A stretch of DNA of 64,000 nt from Hydrogenophilales bacterium 16-64-40 (GCA_002256995.1 NCGX01000003.1:186001-250000), one strand, 5' to 3'. Counted from the stretch's first letter, positions 47,881 to 58,744 are shown. Program-made: numbers and translations. The notes: a model not told the origin generated them from the letters alone.

Positions 47881-49313
47881 AAGCGCAGGTCCCCGAGTTG
47901 TGCGCGCAGCAAGTCGGGCTGTTCCAGGCAGCGCAGGTCGAGGCAGAACGCGCCTTCGCTCACCCGGCCGATCACCGGAACCGGCAGCCTGCGGAAGGCC
48001 AGCTCGATTGCCTTGAGGGCGCTGCCCTCGCCCTTGCCGCGGCGAAGCGGCGTCATGGCGAGGCAGAAGCTGGGCAGGCGATCGACCGGCAGCGAACCGC
48101 TGCCGATCTGGCTGTGGCAGGGGCGCACCTCGACCTGCGCCGTGCCCGCCAGCGCCGCGCTCACGGCGGGCGACAGGGCGTGGGCGCTGCGCTCGATGTC
48201 GGCGCCGGCCCGCGTCAGCAGTCGCAGCGTGGGCAGCCGCGCCGCCAGCCGGTCCGGATCGCGGTAGAGCTGCAGCACCGCCTCGAGTGCGGCGAGGGTC
48301 ATCTTGTCCACCCGCAGCGCGCGTTTCAGCGGGTTTTTCTTGATTCTGGCAATCAGTTCGCGGCGTCCCACCAGAATGCCCGCCTGCGGCCCGCCCAGCA
48401 GCTTGTCGCCGCTGAAAGTGATGAGATCGACGCCGGCGGCCAGGGAATCCATCGGGGTAGGTTCCTGCGGCAGGCCATGGTCGCGCAAATTGACCAGAGT
48501 ACCGCTGCCCAGGTCCACCATAAAGGGGAGGCCATGCTGGTGGGCAAGATCCGCCAGCGCCTTTTCCTCCACCGTAGCGGTGAAACCCTGGATGGCGTAA
48601 TTGCTGGTATGCACTTTCAGTAACAGGCCGGTTTTGGCGTCGATGGCCTCGGCGTAATCCTTGAGGTGGGTACGATTGGTGGTGCCTACCTCGCGCAGCC
48701 GGCAACCAGCCCGCGCCATGATGTCGGGCACCCGGAAGGAACCGCCGATTTCCACCAGTTCGCCGCGCGAGACGATCACCTGCTTGCGCAGCCCCAGGCT
48801 GTTGAGCGCGAGGAACACGGCGGCGGCGTTGTTGTTGACCACGGTGGCCGCTTCCGCGCCGGTGATTTCGCGCAGCAGCGGCTCGATCAGGTCGTCGCGG
48901 TCGCCGCGCGCGCCGCCCGTCAGGTCGTATTCCAGATTGCAGGCCTGGGTGGCCGCCGCCACCACCGCCGACACCGCCTCGTCCGGCAGGCGCGCACGCC
49001 CCAGGTTGGTGTGCAGCACGGTGCCGGTGAGATTCAGCACCGGGCGCAGACGGGGCTGCCGGGCCGCAACCAGGCGTTGCTCCAGAACGGCTGCCAGCCG
49101 GGTTTCCGCGAAGGCGTCGGCGGGCAGCTCCAGCTTGCCGGAGAGGCCCTCGCGCAGTTCCGCCAGCAGTTGCCGCACCGCATCCAGCGTGAGCATCCGG
49201 CCATGCGCCTCGGTCAGCACGCGCACCGCGGGCAGGTTGAGCACCCGGTCTACCGACGGAATGGCGGGCATCGTCCCCGCCTTGCCGCCGCGGCCGGCAG
49301 GAGCCAGACTCAT
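47877..49313 (-). CDS. selA: L-seryl-tRNA(Sec) selenium transferase
   Basis: A 478-residue PLP enzyme converting Ser-tRNA-Sec to Sec-tRNA-Sec. The PLP Lys is in [16 protein letters not shown], and [16 protein letters not shown] is present. ATG 49313 overlaps the fdhE stop (ATGA), and its own stop overlaps selB, so fdhE-selA-selB are translationally chained. Confidence 0.96.
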   Translation of the reverse strand: MSLAPAGRGGKAGTMPAIPSVDRVLNLPAVRVLTEAHGRMLTLDAVRQLLAELREGLSGKLELPADAFAETRLAAVLEQRLVAARQPRLRPVLNLTGTVLHTNLGRARLPDEAVSAVVAAATQACNLEYDLTGGARGDRDDLIEPLLREITGAEAATVVNNNAAAVFLALNSLGLRKQVIVSRGELVEIGGSFRVPDIMARAGCRLREVGTTNRTHLKDYAEAIDAKTGLLLKVHTSNYAIQGFTATVEEKALADLAHQHGLPFMVDLGSGTLVNLRDHGLPQEPTPMDSLAAGVDLITFSGDKLLGGPQAGILVGRRELIARIKKNPLKRALRVDKMTLAALEAVLQLYRDPDRLAARLPTLRLLTRAGADIERSAHALSPAVSAALAGTAQVEVRPCHSQIGSGSLPVDRLPSFCLAMTPLRRGKGEGSALKAIELAFRRLPVPVIGRVSEGAFCLDLRCLEQPDLLRAQLGDLRF

Positions 49314-50233
49314 GCGTCGGCGTCGCCCGGGAACAACAACAGATTGGGCCCGCTGCGCAGAAAGCCCGCTTCGTCCATGAGAATATCCAGGGCCAGGGTC
49401 GCCAGGTCGTCGGCGACGGGGTCCACTGCCGGATTTTTTTCCATATTGAGAATTTTCAGGTAGCTCCTGCATTCGTCGCAAGCCTCCGCCTTGACCGCTT
49501 CGTCGCCCCCTTCGACGCCGAAATAGGCGATGCCCTTGGTGGATTCGCAGTGGCTGCATTTGACGCGCACCATATTCCACTCGCTGGCGCACAGCGAGCA
49601 ATGCAGATAGCGCAGCCCCTGCTCCGCGCCGCCGATGCGCACCATGCTGGCGCCGGGCAGGGAGCCGCAGGCCGGGCACAGCGTGTGCGCCTCGGGACGG
49701 GAAAAATCCGCCTGCTCCAGGGCCGTGGCCAGACGCACCCAGTAAACCTGAAGCGCCGCCCCCACCAGGGGCGCCGCCGCCAGGTCCAGTCCGGCGTAAT
49801 CCCCATCCAGCAGCCGGTCGGCGAAGGCTTCCAGATCCGCCTCGGGCAGCGCTGCAAGCCGCTGCATGGCGGCGCGGGTGGCGTCGTTGGCCTGGCTCTC
49901 CACCTGCGCCAGGAGACTGTGCAAGCCCTCGCGCCAACTCGGATCGCGGCGCAGGGTTTGCGTGCCCAGCGGCGGCATGCCGTGCGCCTTGCACAGCTTG
50001 ATTTGCCCGGCGCCGGGCAGCACCGGCGCGCCCTGGGCATCCAGTGTGCGCTGCTGGGCCTCGGCCAGATGTCCCATGAAGCGCAAAAAATCCGCCATGA
50101 CGTGGCCTTGGGCCAGCGTCATGAAACGCCGCGCCCGCAGGCCGAAAACCGCCGCGCGCTCGGCGCGGCGCAGAAAGGGCGCCTCCGCCCCGTGCGGCGG
50201 GATCACGCCGGGCTCAATAATGGTAGTAGCCAT
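49310..50233 (-). CDS. fdhE: Formate dehydrogenase accessory protein FdhE
   Basis: A 307-residue cytoplasmic protein needed for formate dehydrogenase maturation. Four paired-cysteine motifs (CPACG, CSLC, CSHC, CDEC) bind metal as in rubredoxin-like E. coli FdhE. It lies 15 bases after fdnI. Confidence 0.93.
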   Translation of the reverse strand: MATTIIEPGVIPPHGAEAPFLRRAERAAVFGLRARRFMTLAQGHVMADFLRFMGHLAEAQQRTLDAQGAPVLPGAGQIKLCKAHGMPPLGTQTLRRDPSWREGLHSLLAQVESQANDATRAAMQRLAALPEADLEAFADRLLDGDYAGLDLAAAPLVGAALQVYWVRLATALEQADFSRPEAHTLCPACGSLPGASMVRIGGAEQGLRYLHCSLCASEWNMVRVKCSHCESTKGIAYFGVEGGDEAVKAEACDECRSYLKILNMEKNPAVDPVADDLATLALDILMDEAGFLRSGPNLLLFPGDADA

Positions 50234-50248
50234 GCGTATTCCTTTATT

Positions 50249-50887
50249 TTACTTGTCGCGCTTGCTGACTTCGTCACACCACGCAGCGTGATGATGCTTG
50301 GCCCAGGCATGCGTGACGGTGCCGCGGGTCATGGCGCGCATGGAGCCTTTCACCCACATGGTGCCGGCATAGATATGAACGATGATGCCGGCAATGATGA
50401 CGAATGCCGCCACCGCATGCAACAGTACTGCAAGCCGCGCCACAACAATCGGCACCAGGGGCGCGAAGTAAGGTTGCCACATAAGCACGCCGGTGATCAA
50501 CAGCAAGGGAATGCAGACCACCATGGTCCAGAACAGATATTTCTGGCCGGCATTGTAATGCCCTACCGGCAGCAGTTTTTCGTGACGATTGGCAAGTACG
50601 TCGACTATCTGCTTCATCCATTTACGATCATTGTCGGTGATGTAATTGAGCTTCCAGAACCGCAGCATCATGCCGGCAAATCCGGCAAACATGACCACGC
50701 CGATGAAAGGATGCAGGATGCGCGTCCAGGTGCCGCCGCCGAGCAAATGGGTGAGAAAGAAAAACGCCGGATGGAACAGCGCGAGGCCGCTCAACGCCAG
50801 CAGGATGAAAGTGATTGCGACGAACCAGTGATTAAACCGGTCGGAAGCGGTGTAACGCTTAATCAATACGGATGATGACTTGGCCAT
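50249..50887 (-). CDS. fdnI: Formate dehydrogenase cytochrome b subunit (gamma)
   Basis: A 212-residue membrane subunit with four helices and b-heme histidines (DRFNHWFVAITF; HPFIGVVMFAG; LLHAVAAFVI). It passes electrons from the periplasmic subunits to quinone. Length matches E. coli FdnI (217). Confidence 0.93.
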   Translation of the reverse strand: MAKSSSVLIKRYTASDRFNHWFVAITFILLALSGLALFHPAFFFLTHLLGGGTWTRILHPFIGVVMFAGFAGMMLRFWKLNYITDNDRKWMKQIVDVLANRHEKLLPVGHYNAGQKYLFWTMVVCIPLLLITGVLMWQPYFAPLVPIVVARLAVLLHAVAAFVIIAGIIVHIYAGTMWVKGSMRAMTRGTVTHAWAKHHHAAWCDEVSKRDK

Positions 50888-50950
50888 GATTGCTCCTGGT
50901 CGAAAATTTTTTCAGGAAGACCGCCGGAGCGGAAACACTCGGCGGGAGAA

Positions 50951-51820
50951 TCAAACTTCTTCCTCTTCGTCATGGGTCTCGGTGGGCCCCACGGTTACGA
51001 AGTGGAAGAAACCGGCCAGCGCCACCACCCCCAGAGCCAGGGACATGAGCGGCTTGGTGACCCCCTTCCACAGCGACACCATCGGACTGATGGCCGGATC
51101 CTTGGGCAAACCGTGGTAGAGCTCCGGCTGGTCGGCGTGTTGCAGCACATACATCACATGGGTGCCGCCCACGCCTTGCGGATCGTACAGACCGGCCTTG
51201 CCATAGCCGCGTTCCTTGAGATCGACAACGCGTTCTTCGGCATGCTGGATCATGTCTTCCTTGCTGCCGAACACGATCGCCCCGGTCGGGCAGGTTTTCA
51301 CGCAGGCCGGCTCCATGCCCACGCCGACGCGATCGGAACAGAGCGTGCACTTGTAGGCCTTGTTATCCTTCTTGGAAATGCGCGGAACGTTGAACGGACA
51401 GCCGGCGATGCAGTAGCCGCAGCCGATACAGTGCTCCTGCTGGAAGTCGACGATGCCGTTGCTGTGCTGGATGATCGCGCCGGGCGACGGGCAGGCCTTG
51501 AGGCAGCCCGGGTCGGCGCAATGCATGCAGCCGTCCTTGCGGATCAGCCACTCCAGCTTGCCCTGCTCCACTTCCACTTCCGAGTACCGCATCACGGTCC
51601 AGGAATTTTCCGTGAGGTCGCGCGGGTTGTCGTAGGTGCCGGCATTGCTGCCGACCTCGTCCCGGATGTCGTTCCACTCCATGCAGGCCGTCTGGCACGC
51701 CTTGCAGCCGATGCATTTGGAGATGTCGATCAGCTTGGCCACTTCCGTGGTCTGGCGCACGCTCGGGGAAGGCGTGGTGGTGGCGGAACGGCGCTGGATG
51801 TCCAAAGTTTGTAATGCCAT
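50951..51820 (-). CDS. fdnH: Formate dehydrogenase iron-sulfur subunit (beta)
   Basis: A 289-residue protein with four 4Fe-4S motifs ([45 protein letters not shown]...CVKTCP) and one C-terminal membrane helix ([16 protein letters not shown]). It links FdnG to FdnI. No own Tat signal is seen; it would be co-exported with FdnG. Confidence 0.95.
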   Translation of the reverse strand: MALQTLDIQRRSATTTPSPSVRQTTEVAKLIDISKCIGCKACQTACMEWNDIRDEVGSNAGTYDNPRDLTENSWTVMRYSEVEVEQGKLEWLIRKDGCMHCADPGCLKACPSPGAIIQHSNGIVDFQQEHCIGCGYCIAGCPFNVPRISKKDNKAYKCTLCSDRVGVGMEPACVKTCPTGAIVFGSKEDMIQHAEERVVDLKERGYGKAGLYDPQGVGGTHVMYVLQHADQPELYHGLPKDPAISPMVSLWKGVTKPLMSLALGVVALAGFFHFVTVGPTETHDEEEEV

Positions 51821-51832
51821 GATCCGCCTTCC

Positions 51833-54800
51833 TTATGCTTTCTCGATGTTGACCAGAAACGACTTGAACTCCGGCGTCTGGGTGTTCGCATCGCCGACGA
51901 AAGGCGTCAGGGTGTTGGCCAGGTAGCCGTTCTTGGCCACGCCCTTGAAGCCCCAATGGATCGGGATGCCCACGGTATGGACCTTCCTGCCGTCGACGTC
52001 GAGCATCCTGATCCGCTTGGTCACCACCGCCACCGCCACGATATGGCCCCGGTTCGAGCTCACCTTGATCCGGTCGCCGGCGCTGATGCCTTTCGCCTTG
52101 GCCAGATCCTCGCCGATCTCGACGAATTGCTCCGGCTGGAGAATCGCATTGAGCTTGGCGTGCTTGGTCCAGTAGTGAAAGTGCTCGGTCAGGCGGTAGG
52201 TGGTTCCCACATACGGGAATTCCGCGGCCTTGCCGAAAGCTTCCATATCCCCCTTGAACACCCGCGCAGCCGGATTGCTGACGACCCTGGGATGCAGGGG
52301 ATTGGTGTCGATCGGCGTTTCGAACGGCTCGTAATGCTCGGGGAACGGGCCCTCCGCCATCTTGTCGACGGCGAACAGGCGCGCCACGCCTTCCGGATTC
52401 ATGATGAACGGGCCCATGCCTGCCTCCGGCGGCGAATCCAGGCTGAAGTCGGGGATGTCGTTGCCGGCCCACTTGCTGCCGTCCCAGCCGACCACCTTGC
52501 GTTTGGGATCCCACGGCTTGCCGGACGGGTCGCAAGAGGCGCGGTTGTATATGATGCGCCGATTCGCCGGCCAGGCGTAAGCCCAGTTAAGAGTGTTGCC
52601 CAGGCCGCTCGGGTCGGAATTGTCGCGCCGCTCCATCAGGTTGCCCGCCTGCGACCAGGCGCCGGAGAAAATCCAGCAACCGCTGGCGGTGGAACCGTCG
52701 TCGCGCAGCTGGGCGAAGCTCGCCAACTGCTCGCCGGCTTTGACCAGCACCCTGGCCGGATCCTTCGGATCCAGCAGATCGGTCAGCGCCTTGCCGTTCA
52801 ATTCCTTGGCGAGCTCTTCGGGAGAAGGGTTGTCAGGAATCCTGTAGGGCCAGGCGGTGTTAAGGATCGCATCGGGGAAAGCGCCGCCTTCCTGCTTGTA
52901 CATCTCGCGCAGCCTGAGGAACAGGCCGGCCATGATCTCGGCATCGTTTCTGGCTTCGCCCGGCGCGTCGGCGCCTTTGTAATGCCATTGCATCACCCGG
53001 CTGGAACTGACCAGTGAACCCTCTTCTTCCGCGAAGCAGGTGGAAGGCAGGCGGAACACTTCGGTCTGAATGCCGGAGGGGTCGACGTCGTTGAATTCGC
53101 CGAAATTCTTCCAGAACTCGGATGTTTCCGTCGCCAGCGGATCGATCACCACCAGGTATTTCAGCCTGGCCAGCGCCGCGCCGATTTTGGCCTTGTTCGG
53201 GAACGACGCCAGCGGATTGAAGCCCTGGGCGAAATAGCCGTTCATCTTGCCCTGGTGCATCATCTCGAACACCTGCAGCACGTCGTAGACCTTGTCCAGC
53301 TTGGGCAGCCAGTCATAGCACCAGTTGTTTTCCCTGGTGGCGGCGTCGCCGTACCAGGACTTCATCAGGCTGATGTGGAACTTGGGATAGTTTTGCCAGT
53401 AGCTCATCTGGCCGGGACGCAGCGGTTTCAGCGCGCGGCTCGCCAGAAAAGTCCCAAAATCCTGCTCCTTCTCGCCCGCCAGCGTCATGTAACCGGGCAG
53501 CGTATTGGAAAGCAGCCCCAGATCGGTCAATCCCTGAATGTTGGAATGGCCGCGCAGCGCATTGATACCGCCGCCCGCCATGCCCATGTTGCCCAGCAGT
53601 ATCTGGATCATCGCCATAGTCCGGATATTCTGGGAGCCGATGGAGTGCTGCGTCCAGCCCAACGCGTACAGGAACGTGGTGGTCTTGTTGGGCGCTGCGG
53701 TTTCCGCGATCATCTCGCAGACATGGAGGAACTGTTCCTTGGGCGTACCGGTAATCCTGGACACCATTTCCGGCGTGTAGCGGGAATAGTGCTGCTTCAT
53801 CAGATTGAAGACGCAGCGCGGATTCTGCAGGGTTTCATCCGCCAGCACGAATCCGTCCGCGCCCTTCTGGTAGGACCAGGAAGTCTTGTCGTAGCTGCGC
53901 GTCTCCTCGTCGTAGCCGGAGAACAGACCGTCGCCGAAATCGTAGTCGCCATGAACCAGGAAGGTCGCGTCGGAATATTTTTTGACGTATTCGTGTTGAA
54001 TCTTGTCATGGGTCAACAGATAGTTGATCATGCCGCCCAGGAACGCGATATCGCTGCCCGAGCGGATCGGCGCATAGTAGTCGGACACCGCCGCTGAGCG
54101 GGTGAAGCGCGGGTCGACCACAATCAGCCTGGCCTTGTTGTGCGCCTTGGCTTCCGTCACCCACTTGAAACCGCATGGGTGCGCTTCAGCGGCATTGCCG
54201 CCCATGATCACAATTACATTTGCATTCTTGATATCGACCCAATGATTGGTCATCGCGCCGCGGCCGAACGTAGGGGCAAGACTTGCCACCGTAGGTCCGT
54301 GTCAAACGCGCGCTTGGTTGTCGACTGCCAGTATGCCGAGGTTGCGCACCACCTTGTGGGTCAGGTAGCCGGACTCGTTGGAAGCGGCCGAAGCTGCCAG
54401 GAAACCGGTGGTCAGCCAGCGGTTGACGGTCAGGCCGTCGTCGGTCCGGGCAACGAAATTCTTGTCGCGGTCGGCTTTCATGTGCCTGGCAATACGCGTC
54501 AAGGCAGCATCCCAGGAAATGCGCTTCCATTCATTGGAACCGGCTTCGCGCACTTCCGGATATTTGAGGCGGTTGGGGCTGTGAATGAAATCCAGCAGGC
54601 CCGCGCCTTTCGGGCACAGGGTGCCGCGGTTCACCGGGTGGTCCGGATCGCCTTCGATGTGGATGATCTCCGATTTGGCGTTCTTGGACGTGTCGCCCAG
54701 GCTGTACATGAGAATGCCGCAGCCTACCGAGCAGTAGGGGCAGGTATTGCGGGTTTCTGTGGCGCGGCTGAGCTTGAATTCCCGCGCCTCCGCCAGCGCC

Positions 54801-54889
54801 GTGCCGGGCGAAAAGCCCATCACGGCCAGGCTGGAACTGCTGACTCCAGCCGCGCAAATTTTGAAGAATTGCCTTCTGCTGACTTGCAT
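51833..54889 (-). CDS. fdnG: Selenocysteine formate dehydrogenase, catalytic subunit (alpha)
   Basis: A 1018-residue molybdopterin enzyme oxidising formate in the periplasm. Tat signal SRRQFFKICAAGVSSSSLA; 4Fe-4S site CPYCSVGCGILMY...GTLCPKGAG. The frame passes through an in-frame TGA (54304-54302) at residue 196, between ARV and HGPTVASLAPTFGRGAMTNHW. This is the Sec position of E. coli FdnG, and both sides are homologous, so it is one gene, not two. An SD GGAG precedes MQVSRRQ. It is first in the minus-strand operon with a sigma-54 promoter. Confidence 0.97.
54264..54304 (-). promoter_or_regulatory. SECIS element with Sec UGA codon of fdnG
   Basis: Directly after the TGA, GGCA-AGTCT-TGCC forms an apical hairpin closed by lower pairing, at the spacing of the E. 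coli fdn/fdh SECIS, whose loop is GGUCU. SelB encoded in the same operon should bind it. Confidence 0.8.
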
Positions 54890-54945
54890 TGTTTTCTCCA
54901 GATCAGGTTGACTTGTTGCGATACGAGGACACGCCTGAAGACGTA

Positions 54946-54961
54946 AGCAAGGGCCATGCCA
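54946..54961 (-). promoter_or_regulatory. Sigma-54 promoter of the fdn operon
   Basis: On the minus strand TGGCATGGCCCTTGCT has -24 TGGCAtG and a perfect -12 TTGCT with GG/GC 10 bases apart. It lies about 57 bases upstream of the fdnG ATG. Confidence 0.82.
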
Positions 54962-55015
54962 AGATAAAAACATCCGAATAAACAAATACCAGTTCGGTTT
55001 CGCGCCGCCCGGAAT

Positions 55016-55045
55016 GGACAAAATGTCTCACCGCACGGACAATTT
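55016..55045. promoter_or_regulatory. Candidate enhancer (UAS) for the fdn regulator
   Basis: GGACAAAAT (55016-55024) and GGACAATTT (55037-55045) repeat 21 bases apart, two helical turns. The first overlaps a palindrome GACA-aaa-TGTC. They lie 55-85 bases upstream of the -24 box, a normal place for a sigma-54 activator. The rest of the 301-bp gap between fdnG and the regulator gene shows nothing else I can name. Confidence 0.4.
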
Positions 55046-55190
55046 GGCGCAAGATGCAAGACGACAGGCGAACCAGAGCAGGCATCACCCTGCACCGAAC
55101 GATCGCACAGCGCACAGGATAGGGGTTCCGGGCAGCGCGTCCGCCATGAACGCCCGCGCCCAACGCACCCACGCCATCAGGAGACGAACC

Positions 55191-56573
55191 ATGCCCCGCC
55201 CCCTTCCTCCCGCGCATTCGCCCGAGGCGCCGACATACGCCGGATTCGATTCCTGGCAGGAATACGCCGTGCTGGTGGTCGACGACGAAAGCGGCATGCG
55301 CAACTTCCTCGGCCGCGCGCTCACCAGCCGCTGCGGAACGGTGCGAACCGCCGCCAGCGCCGAGGAGGGCGCGCGACTGGTGGAAGAACAGCACATCGAC
55401 CTCATCATTCTGGACATTTCCCTGCCCGGAAAATCCGGCATCGAGTGGCTGCACGAACTGCGCCAGACCGGCTTTCACGGCGATGTGATCCTCATCACCG
55501 CCTTCGCCGACATGGACACCGCCATTGGCGCCCTGCGCGGCGGCGCCAGCGATTTCATCCTGAAACCGTTCCGCATCGACCAGCTCCTTGCCGCCATGGG
55601 CCGCGCGTTCGACCGCGCCCGTCTGGCCCGGGACAATTTCGTGCTGCGGCGCGCGGTCACGGCGTTTTCCGAGGTCACGGAGCTGGTGGGTGACTCGCCC
55701 GCCATGCGCGACATCCGCACAATGGTCGGCCGCCTGGCAGGCGTTCCCAGCACGGTATTGATCAGCGGCGAATCCGGCACCGGCAAGGAAGTGGTGGCGC
55801 GCGGGCTGCACCGCCACAGCCCGCGCGCCGCGCATCCCTTCGTGCCCATCAACTGCGGCGCCATCGCCCAGGAGCTGATCGAAAGCGAGCTGTTCGGCCA
55901 CGTGAAGGGCGCCTTCACCGGCTCCGGCGGGGAACGCAAGGGACTGTTCTTCTACGCCCACGGCGGCACCCTGTTTCTGGACGAGGTAGGGGAGTTGCCG
56001 CCAGCCATGCAGACCAAGCTGCTGCGCGCGCTGGAGGAAAAAAAGATCCGCCCGGTCGGCGCCGAGCGCGAGCTTCCGGTGGACGTGCGCATCCTCGCCG
56101 CCACCAACCGCAACCTCGCGCAGGAAGTCCGGCAGGGGCGCTTCCGCCAGGACCTGTTCTACCGGCTGGACGTGGTCAGCATCCACATCCCCCCGCTGCG
56201 CGAGCGGCGCGACGACATCCTGCCCCTGGCCCGGCATTTCATGAACACGCTGTCCGCCCAGCTGGGCGTCGCCCCCCTTGCCATCGACGACGATCCCGCC
56301 CTGCTCGGTTACGACTGGCCCGGCAACGCGCGCGAACTCAGGAACCTGATCGAGCGCTCGCTGATCCTGGGCGGTTTCCCGGGCGGCGGCGCGAACCCTG
56401 TTCGGGCGCCCGCCGTTTCGGCCCAGGCCAGCGCCACCCTGGAGGACATGGAAAAACAGCACATCCTCCAGGTGCTCGGCAAGGTGGCCGGCAACAAGTC
56501 GGAGGCCGCACGCATCCTCGGCATTTCCCGCAAGACCCTGGAACGCAAGTGCAGCCTCTGGCAAGGCCAGTAG
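55191..56573 (+). CDS. Sigma-54-dependent response regulator (NtrC family) beside fdn
   Basis: A 460-residue regulator. Receiver (LVVDDESGMRN; phospho-Asp in LIILDISLPG), AAA+ domain (GESGTGKEVVARGLH; GGTLFLDEVGELPP) and Fis HTH (KSEAARILGISRKTLERK). The sigma-54-contacting loop reads GAFTGS instead of the usual GAFTGA. ATG 55191 follows AGGAGA; a longer upstream frame is non-homologous. It is divergent from fdnG, whose promoter is sigma-54 type, and is followed 1 base later by its kinase, so it most likely controls the formate dehydrogenase operon. Confidence 0.92.
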   Translation: MPRPLPPAHSPEAPTYAGFDSWQEYAVLVVDDESGMRNFLGRALTSRCGTVRTAASAEEGARLVEEQHIDLIILDISLPGKSGIEWLHELRQTGFHGDVILITAFADMDTAIGALRGGASDFILKPFRIDQLLAAMGRAFDRARLARDNFVLRRAVTAFSEVTELVGDSPAMRDIRTMVGRLAGVPSTVLISGESGTGKEVVARGLHRHSPRAAHPFVPINCGAIAQELIESELFGHVKGAFTGSGGERKGLFFYAHGGTLFLDEVGELPPAMQTKLLRALEEKKIRPVGAERELPVDVRILAATNRNLAQEVRQGRFRQDLFYRLDVVSIHIPPLRERRDDILPLARHFMNTLSAQLGVAPLAIDDDPALLGYDWPGNARELRNLIERSLILGGFPGGGANPVRAPAVSAQASATLEDMEKQHILQVLGKVAGNKSEAARILGISRKTLERKCSLWQGQ

Positions 56574-56574
56574 C

Positions 56575-58632
56575 GTGCCCGGCGGGACAGCGCTCGAGAC
56601 GGCACGCGCCATGCGATCGACGCTGAAATCCCGCCTGCAAACCTCGGTCCGCGCCAAGCTGCTGTTCCTGGTGCTGGCACCCCTTCTGGCGGTGCTGCCC
56701 ATCCTCGCCCTGCTCACCCTGTACTGGGCCAACACCTACTACGACCGGATGCTGATTTTCAAGGTCAACAGCGATCTGGTGGTGGCCCGCCAGTATTTTC
56801 AGAACGTCACCGACCGCTTGGGCCGGGATCTCGACGGCCTGGCCCGTTCCCACGCCCTGGTCGTCCTGCTGGAGCGGCGCGGGCAGGACGCCGTGCGCAA
56901 CTGGCTGGCGCAGGCGCGGGACGCGCACAAACTGGACTTTCTCTACCTGCTCGACCCCCACGGCAACATCGTGCAGCCCGCCAGCCGCTTCGACGCCTCG
57001 GTCTGGCCGATCGTCAAACGGGCGCTGCGCGACGAAGCCGCCACCGCCGTCGACATTTTCGCGCCGGCGCAGCTGGCCGCCATCGACCCCGCGCTGGCGC
57101 GGCGCGCCGAACTCGATATCGTCCCCACCGACAACGCCGCACCCTCGTCCCGGCGGACGGAAACCCGCGGCCTGGTGATCCACGCCGCCACTCCGGTGCA
57201 CGACGCGCACGGGCGGCTGGCGGGGGTACTGCTGGGCGGCACCGTGCTCAACCAGAACCTGGGGTTCGTCGACACCATCAACGACCTGGTATACCGGAAA
57301 GGCTCGCTCCAGTTCGGCTCCGAGGGCACCGTCACGCTGTTTCTGGACGACGTGCGCATCGCCACCAACGTGCGCCTGTTCCGCGACCGGCGCGCCCTCG
57401 GCACCCGCGTGTCGCAGGAAGTGCGCGACGAGGTGCTGGGGCGCGGCGCCACCTGGCTGCACCGCGCCTTCGTGGTCAACGACTGGTATGTGTCCGCCTA
57501 CGAGCCCATTGAGGACAGCTTCGGGCGGCGCGTGGGCATGCTCTACGTGGGCTTTCTCGAAGCCCCCTTCAGCGTCGCCAAGTCCGTGGCGCTGGGCGGC
57601 ATCCTGCTGGTGATCATGCTGAGCGGCACGGCGGGCGGCCTGATCTCGCTCAGATGGGCGCGCAGCGTGTTCCGCCCGCTGGAGCAGATGAACCGGACCA
57701 TGAGCGCCGTGGAAGCCGGCGAGCTGTCGGCGCGTACCGGCCCGGTCGAGAGCCGCGACGAACTCGGCCAGCTGGCCGGACATTTCGATCAACTGCTGGA
57801 CAAACTCGAGGCGCAAAACCGGGCGCTCAAGAATTGGGCGGACGAACTCAACCTGAAAGTCGCCGAGCGCACCCGCGAGATCGAATCAGCCAACCAGTTG
57901 CTGCGGGACGCCCAGCGACAACTGGTCATGTCGGAAAAGCTGGCCGCCATCGGCGAGCTCACCGCTGGCGTCGCCCACGAGATCAACAACCCCGCCGCCG
58001 TGATCCAGGGCAACCTGGACCTGCTGGTCGAGGTGCTGGGTGCCCAGACCGAACCTGTGCGGGAGGAAATCCGCCTGATCAACGAGCAGGTCCAGCGCAT
58101 CCGGGTGATCGTCACCCATCTCCTGCAATTCGCCCGCCCCGCCGAGTTCGCCGGCTACGTCGAAACCGTGGAGGTAAACCGGCTGCTGTCCGACTGCCTG
58201 GTGCTGGTGCGCCACCAGCTCGGCAAGCGCCGCATCGCGGTGACCCAGGACTGCCGGGCCACGCGGGAAGTGGCCATCAACCGCAACGAAGTGCAGCAGG
58301 TATTGATCAACCTGATGGCTAACGCCATCCATGCCATGCCCGACGGCGGCGTGCTCACGCTGGAAACCCGGGACTGGGAGGACGAGGGCGTCGCCGTCAC
58401 CGTGCGCGACACCGGCGTCGGCATCGCGCCGGAGGTGCTGCCGCGGATTTTCGATCCCTTCTTCACCACCCGCAAGCAGCAGGGCACGGGCCTGGGGCTG
58501 TCCATCAGTTACGGCCTGCTGGAACGCTACGGCAACCGCATCACGGTGTCGAGCGAACCGGGACGGGGCGCGGCTTTCACGGTCTGGCTGCACGTCGAAC
58601 CCGTTTACGCGGAAGGCGGGGGGACGCCCTGA
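56575..58632 (+). CDS. Membrane sensor histidine kinase (Cache-HAMP) beside fdn
   Basis: A 685-residue kinase. One N-terminal membrane helix (LLFLVLAPLLAVLPILALLTLYW), a large periplasmic Cache-like sensor (~70-340), a second helix (ALGGILLVIMLSGTAGGLISL), HAMP, a coiled coil, HisKA with the phospho-His in AGVAHEINNPAAV, and HATPase (NLMANAIHAM; DTGVGIAPEV; GTGLGLSISYGL). The start is GTG 56575; ATG 56611 is an alternative. A periplasmic small-molecule ligand is inferred from the fold. Confidence 0.9.
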   Translation: MPGGTALETARAMRSTLKSRLQTSVRAKLLFLVLAPLLAVLPILALLTLYWANTYYDRMLIFKVNSDLVVARQYFQNVTDRLGRDLDGLARSHALVVLLERRGQDAVRNWLAQARDAHKLDFLYLLDPHGNIVQPASRFDASVWPIVKRALRDEAATAVDIFAPAQLAAIDPALARRAELDIVPTDNAAPSSRRTETRGLVIHAATPVHDAHGRLAGVLLGGTVLNQNLGFVDTINDLVYRKGSLQFGSEGTVTLFLDDVRIATNVRLFRDRRALGTRVSQEVRDEVLGRGATWLHRAFVVNDWYVSAYEPIEDSFGRRVGMLYVGFLEAPFSVAKSVALGGILLVIMLSGTAGGLISLRWARSVFRPLEQMNRTMSAVEAGELSARTGPVESRDELGQLAGHFDQLLDKLEAQNRALKNWADELNLKVAERTREIESANQLLRDAQRQLVMSEKLAAIGELTAGVAHEINNPAAVIQGNLDLLVEVLGAQTEPVREEIRLINEQVQRIRVIVTHLLQFARPAEFAGYVETVEVNRLLSDCLVLVRHQLGKRRIAVTQDCRATREVAINRNEVQQVLINLMANAIHAMPDGGVLTLETRDWEDEGVAVTVRDTGVGIAPEVLPRIFDPFFTTRKQQGTGLGLSISYGLLERYGNRITVSSEPGRGAAFTVWLHVEPVYAEGGGTP

Positions 58633-58744
58633 CCGGCGCGCGACGCCGCGCCGGACGGCGATGCGACCATGGATGGGCGAGCCGCCGCGCCGAGCTTCCC
58701 CCTCGACGCGGCGGCTTGCCGCGCTTGCCCCTGCGCTGCACGCC

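Noticed and set aside
47881..48705. Long N-terminal extension of SelB
   Set aside because: The extra 275 residues are selA read in another frame; SelB homology begins at the TTG overlapping the selA stop.
49314..49994. Extension of SelA into fdhE
   Set aside because: It is out-of-frame fdhE sequence; the ATGA junction at 49310-49313 gives a normal SelA start.
54301..54305. fdnG as two separate genes or a nonsense mutation
   Set aside because: The stop is TGA at the exact Sec position, both sides are homologous to one FdnG, a SECIS-like hairpin follows and the whole Sec machinery is adjacent.
57886..58744. Long minus-strand frame under the sensor kinase
   Set aside because: It is a high-GC shadow of the kinase gene; only its first ~45 codons outside the kinase show possible signal-peptide character.
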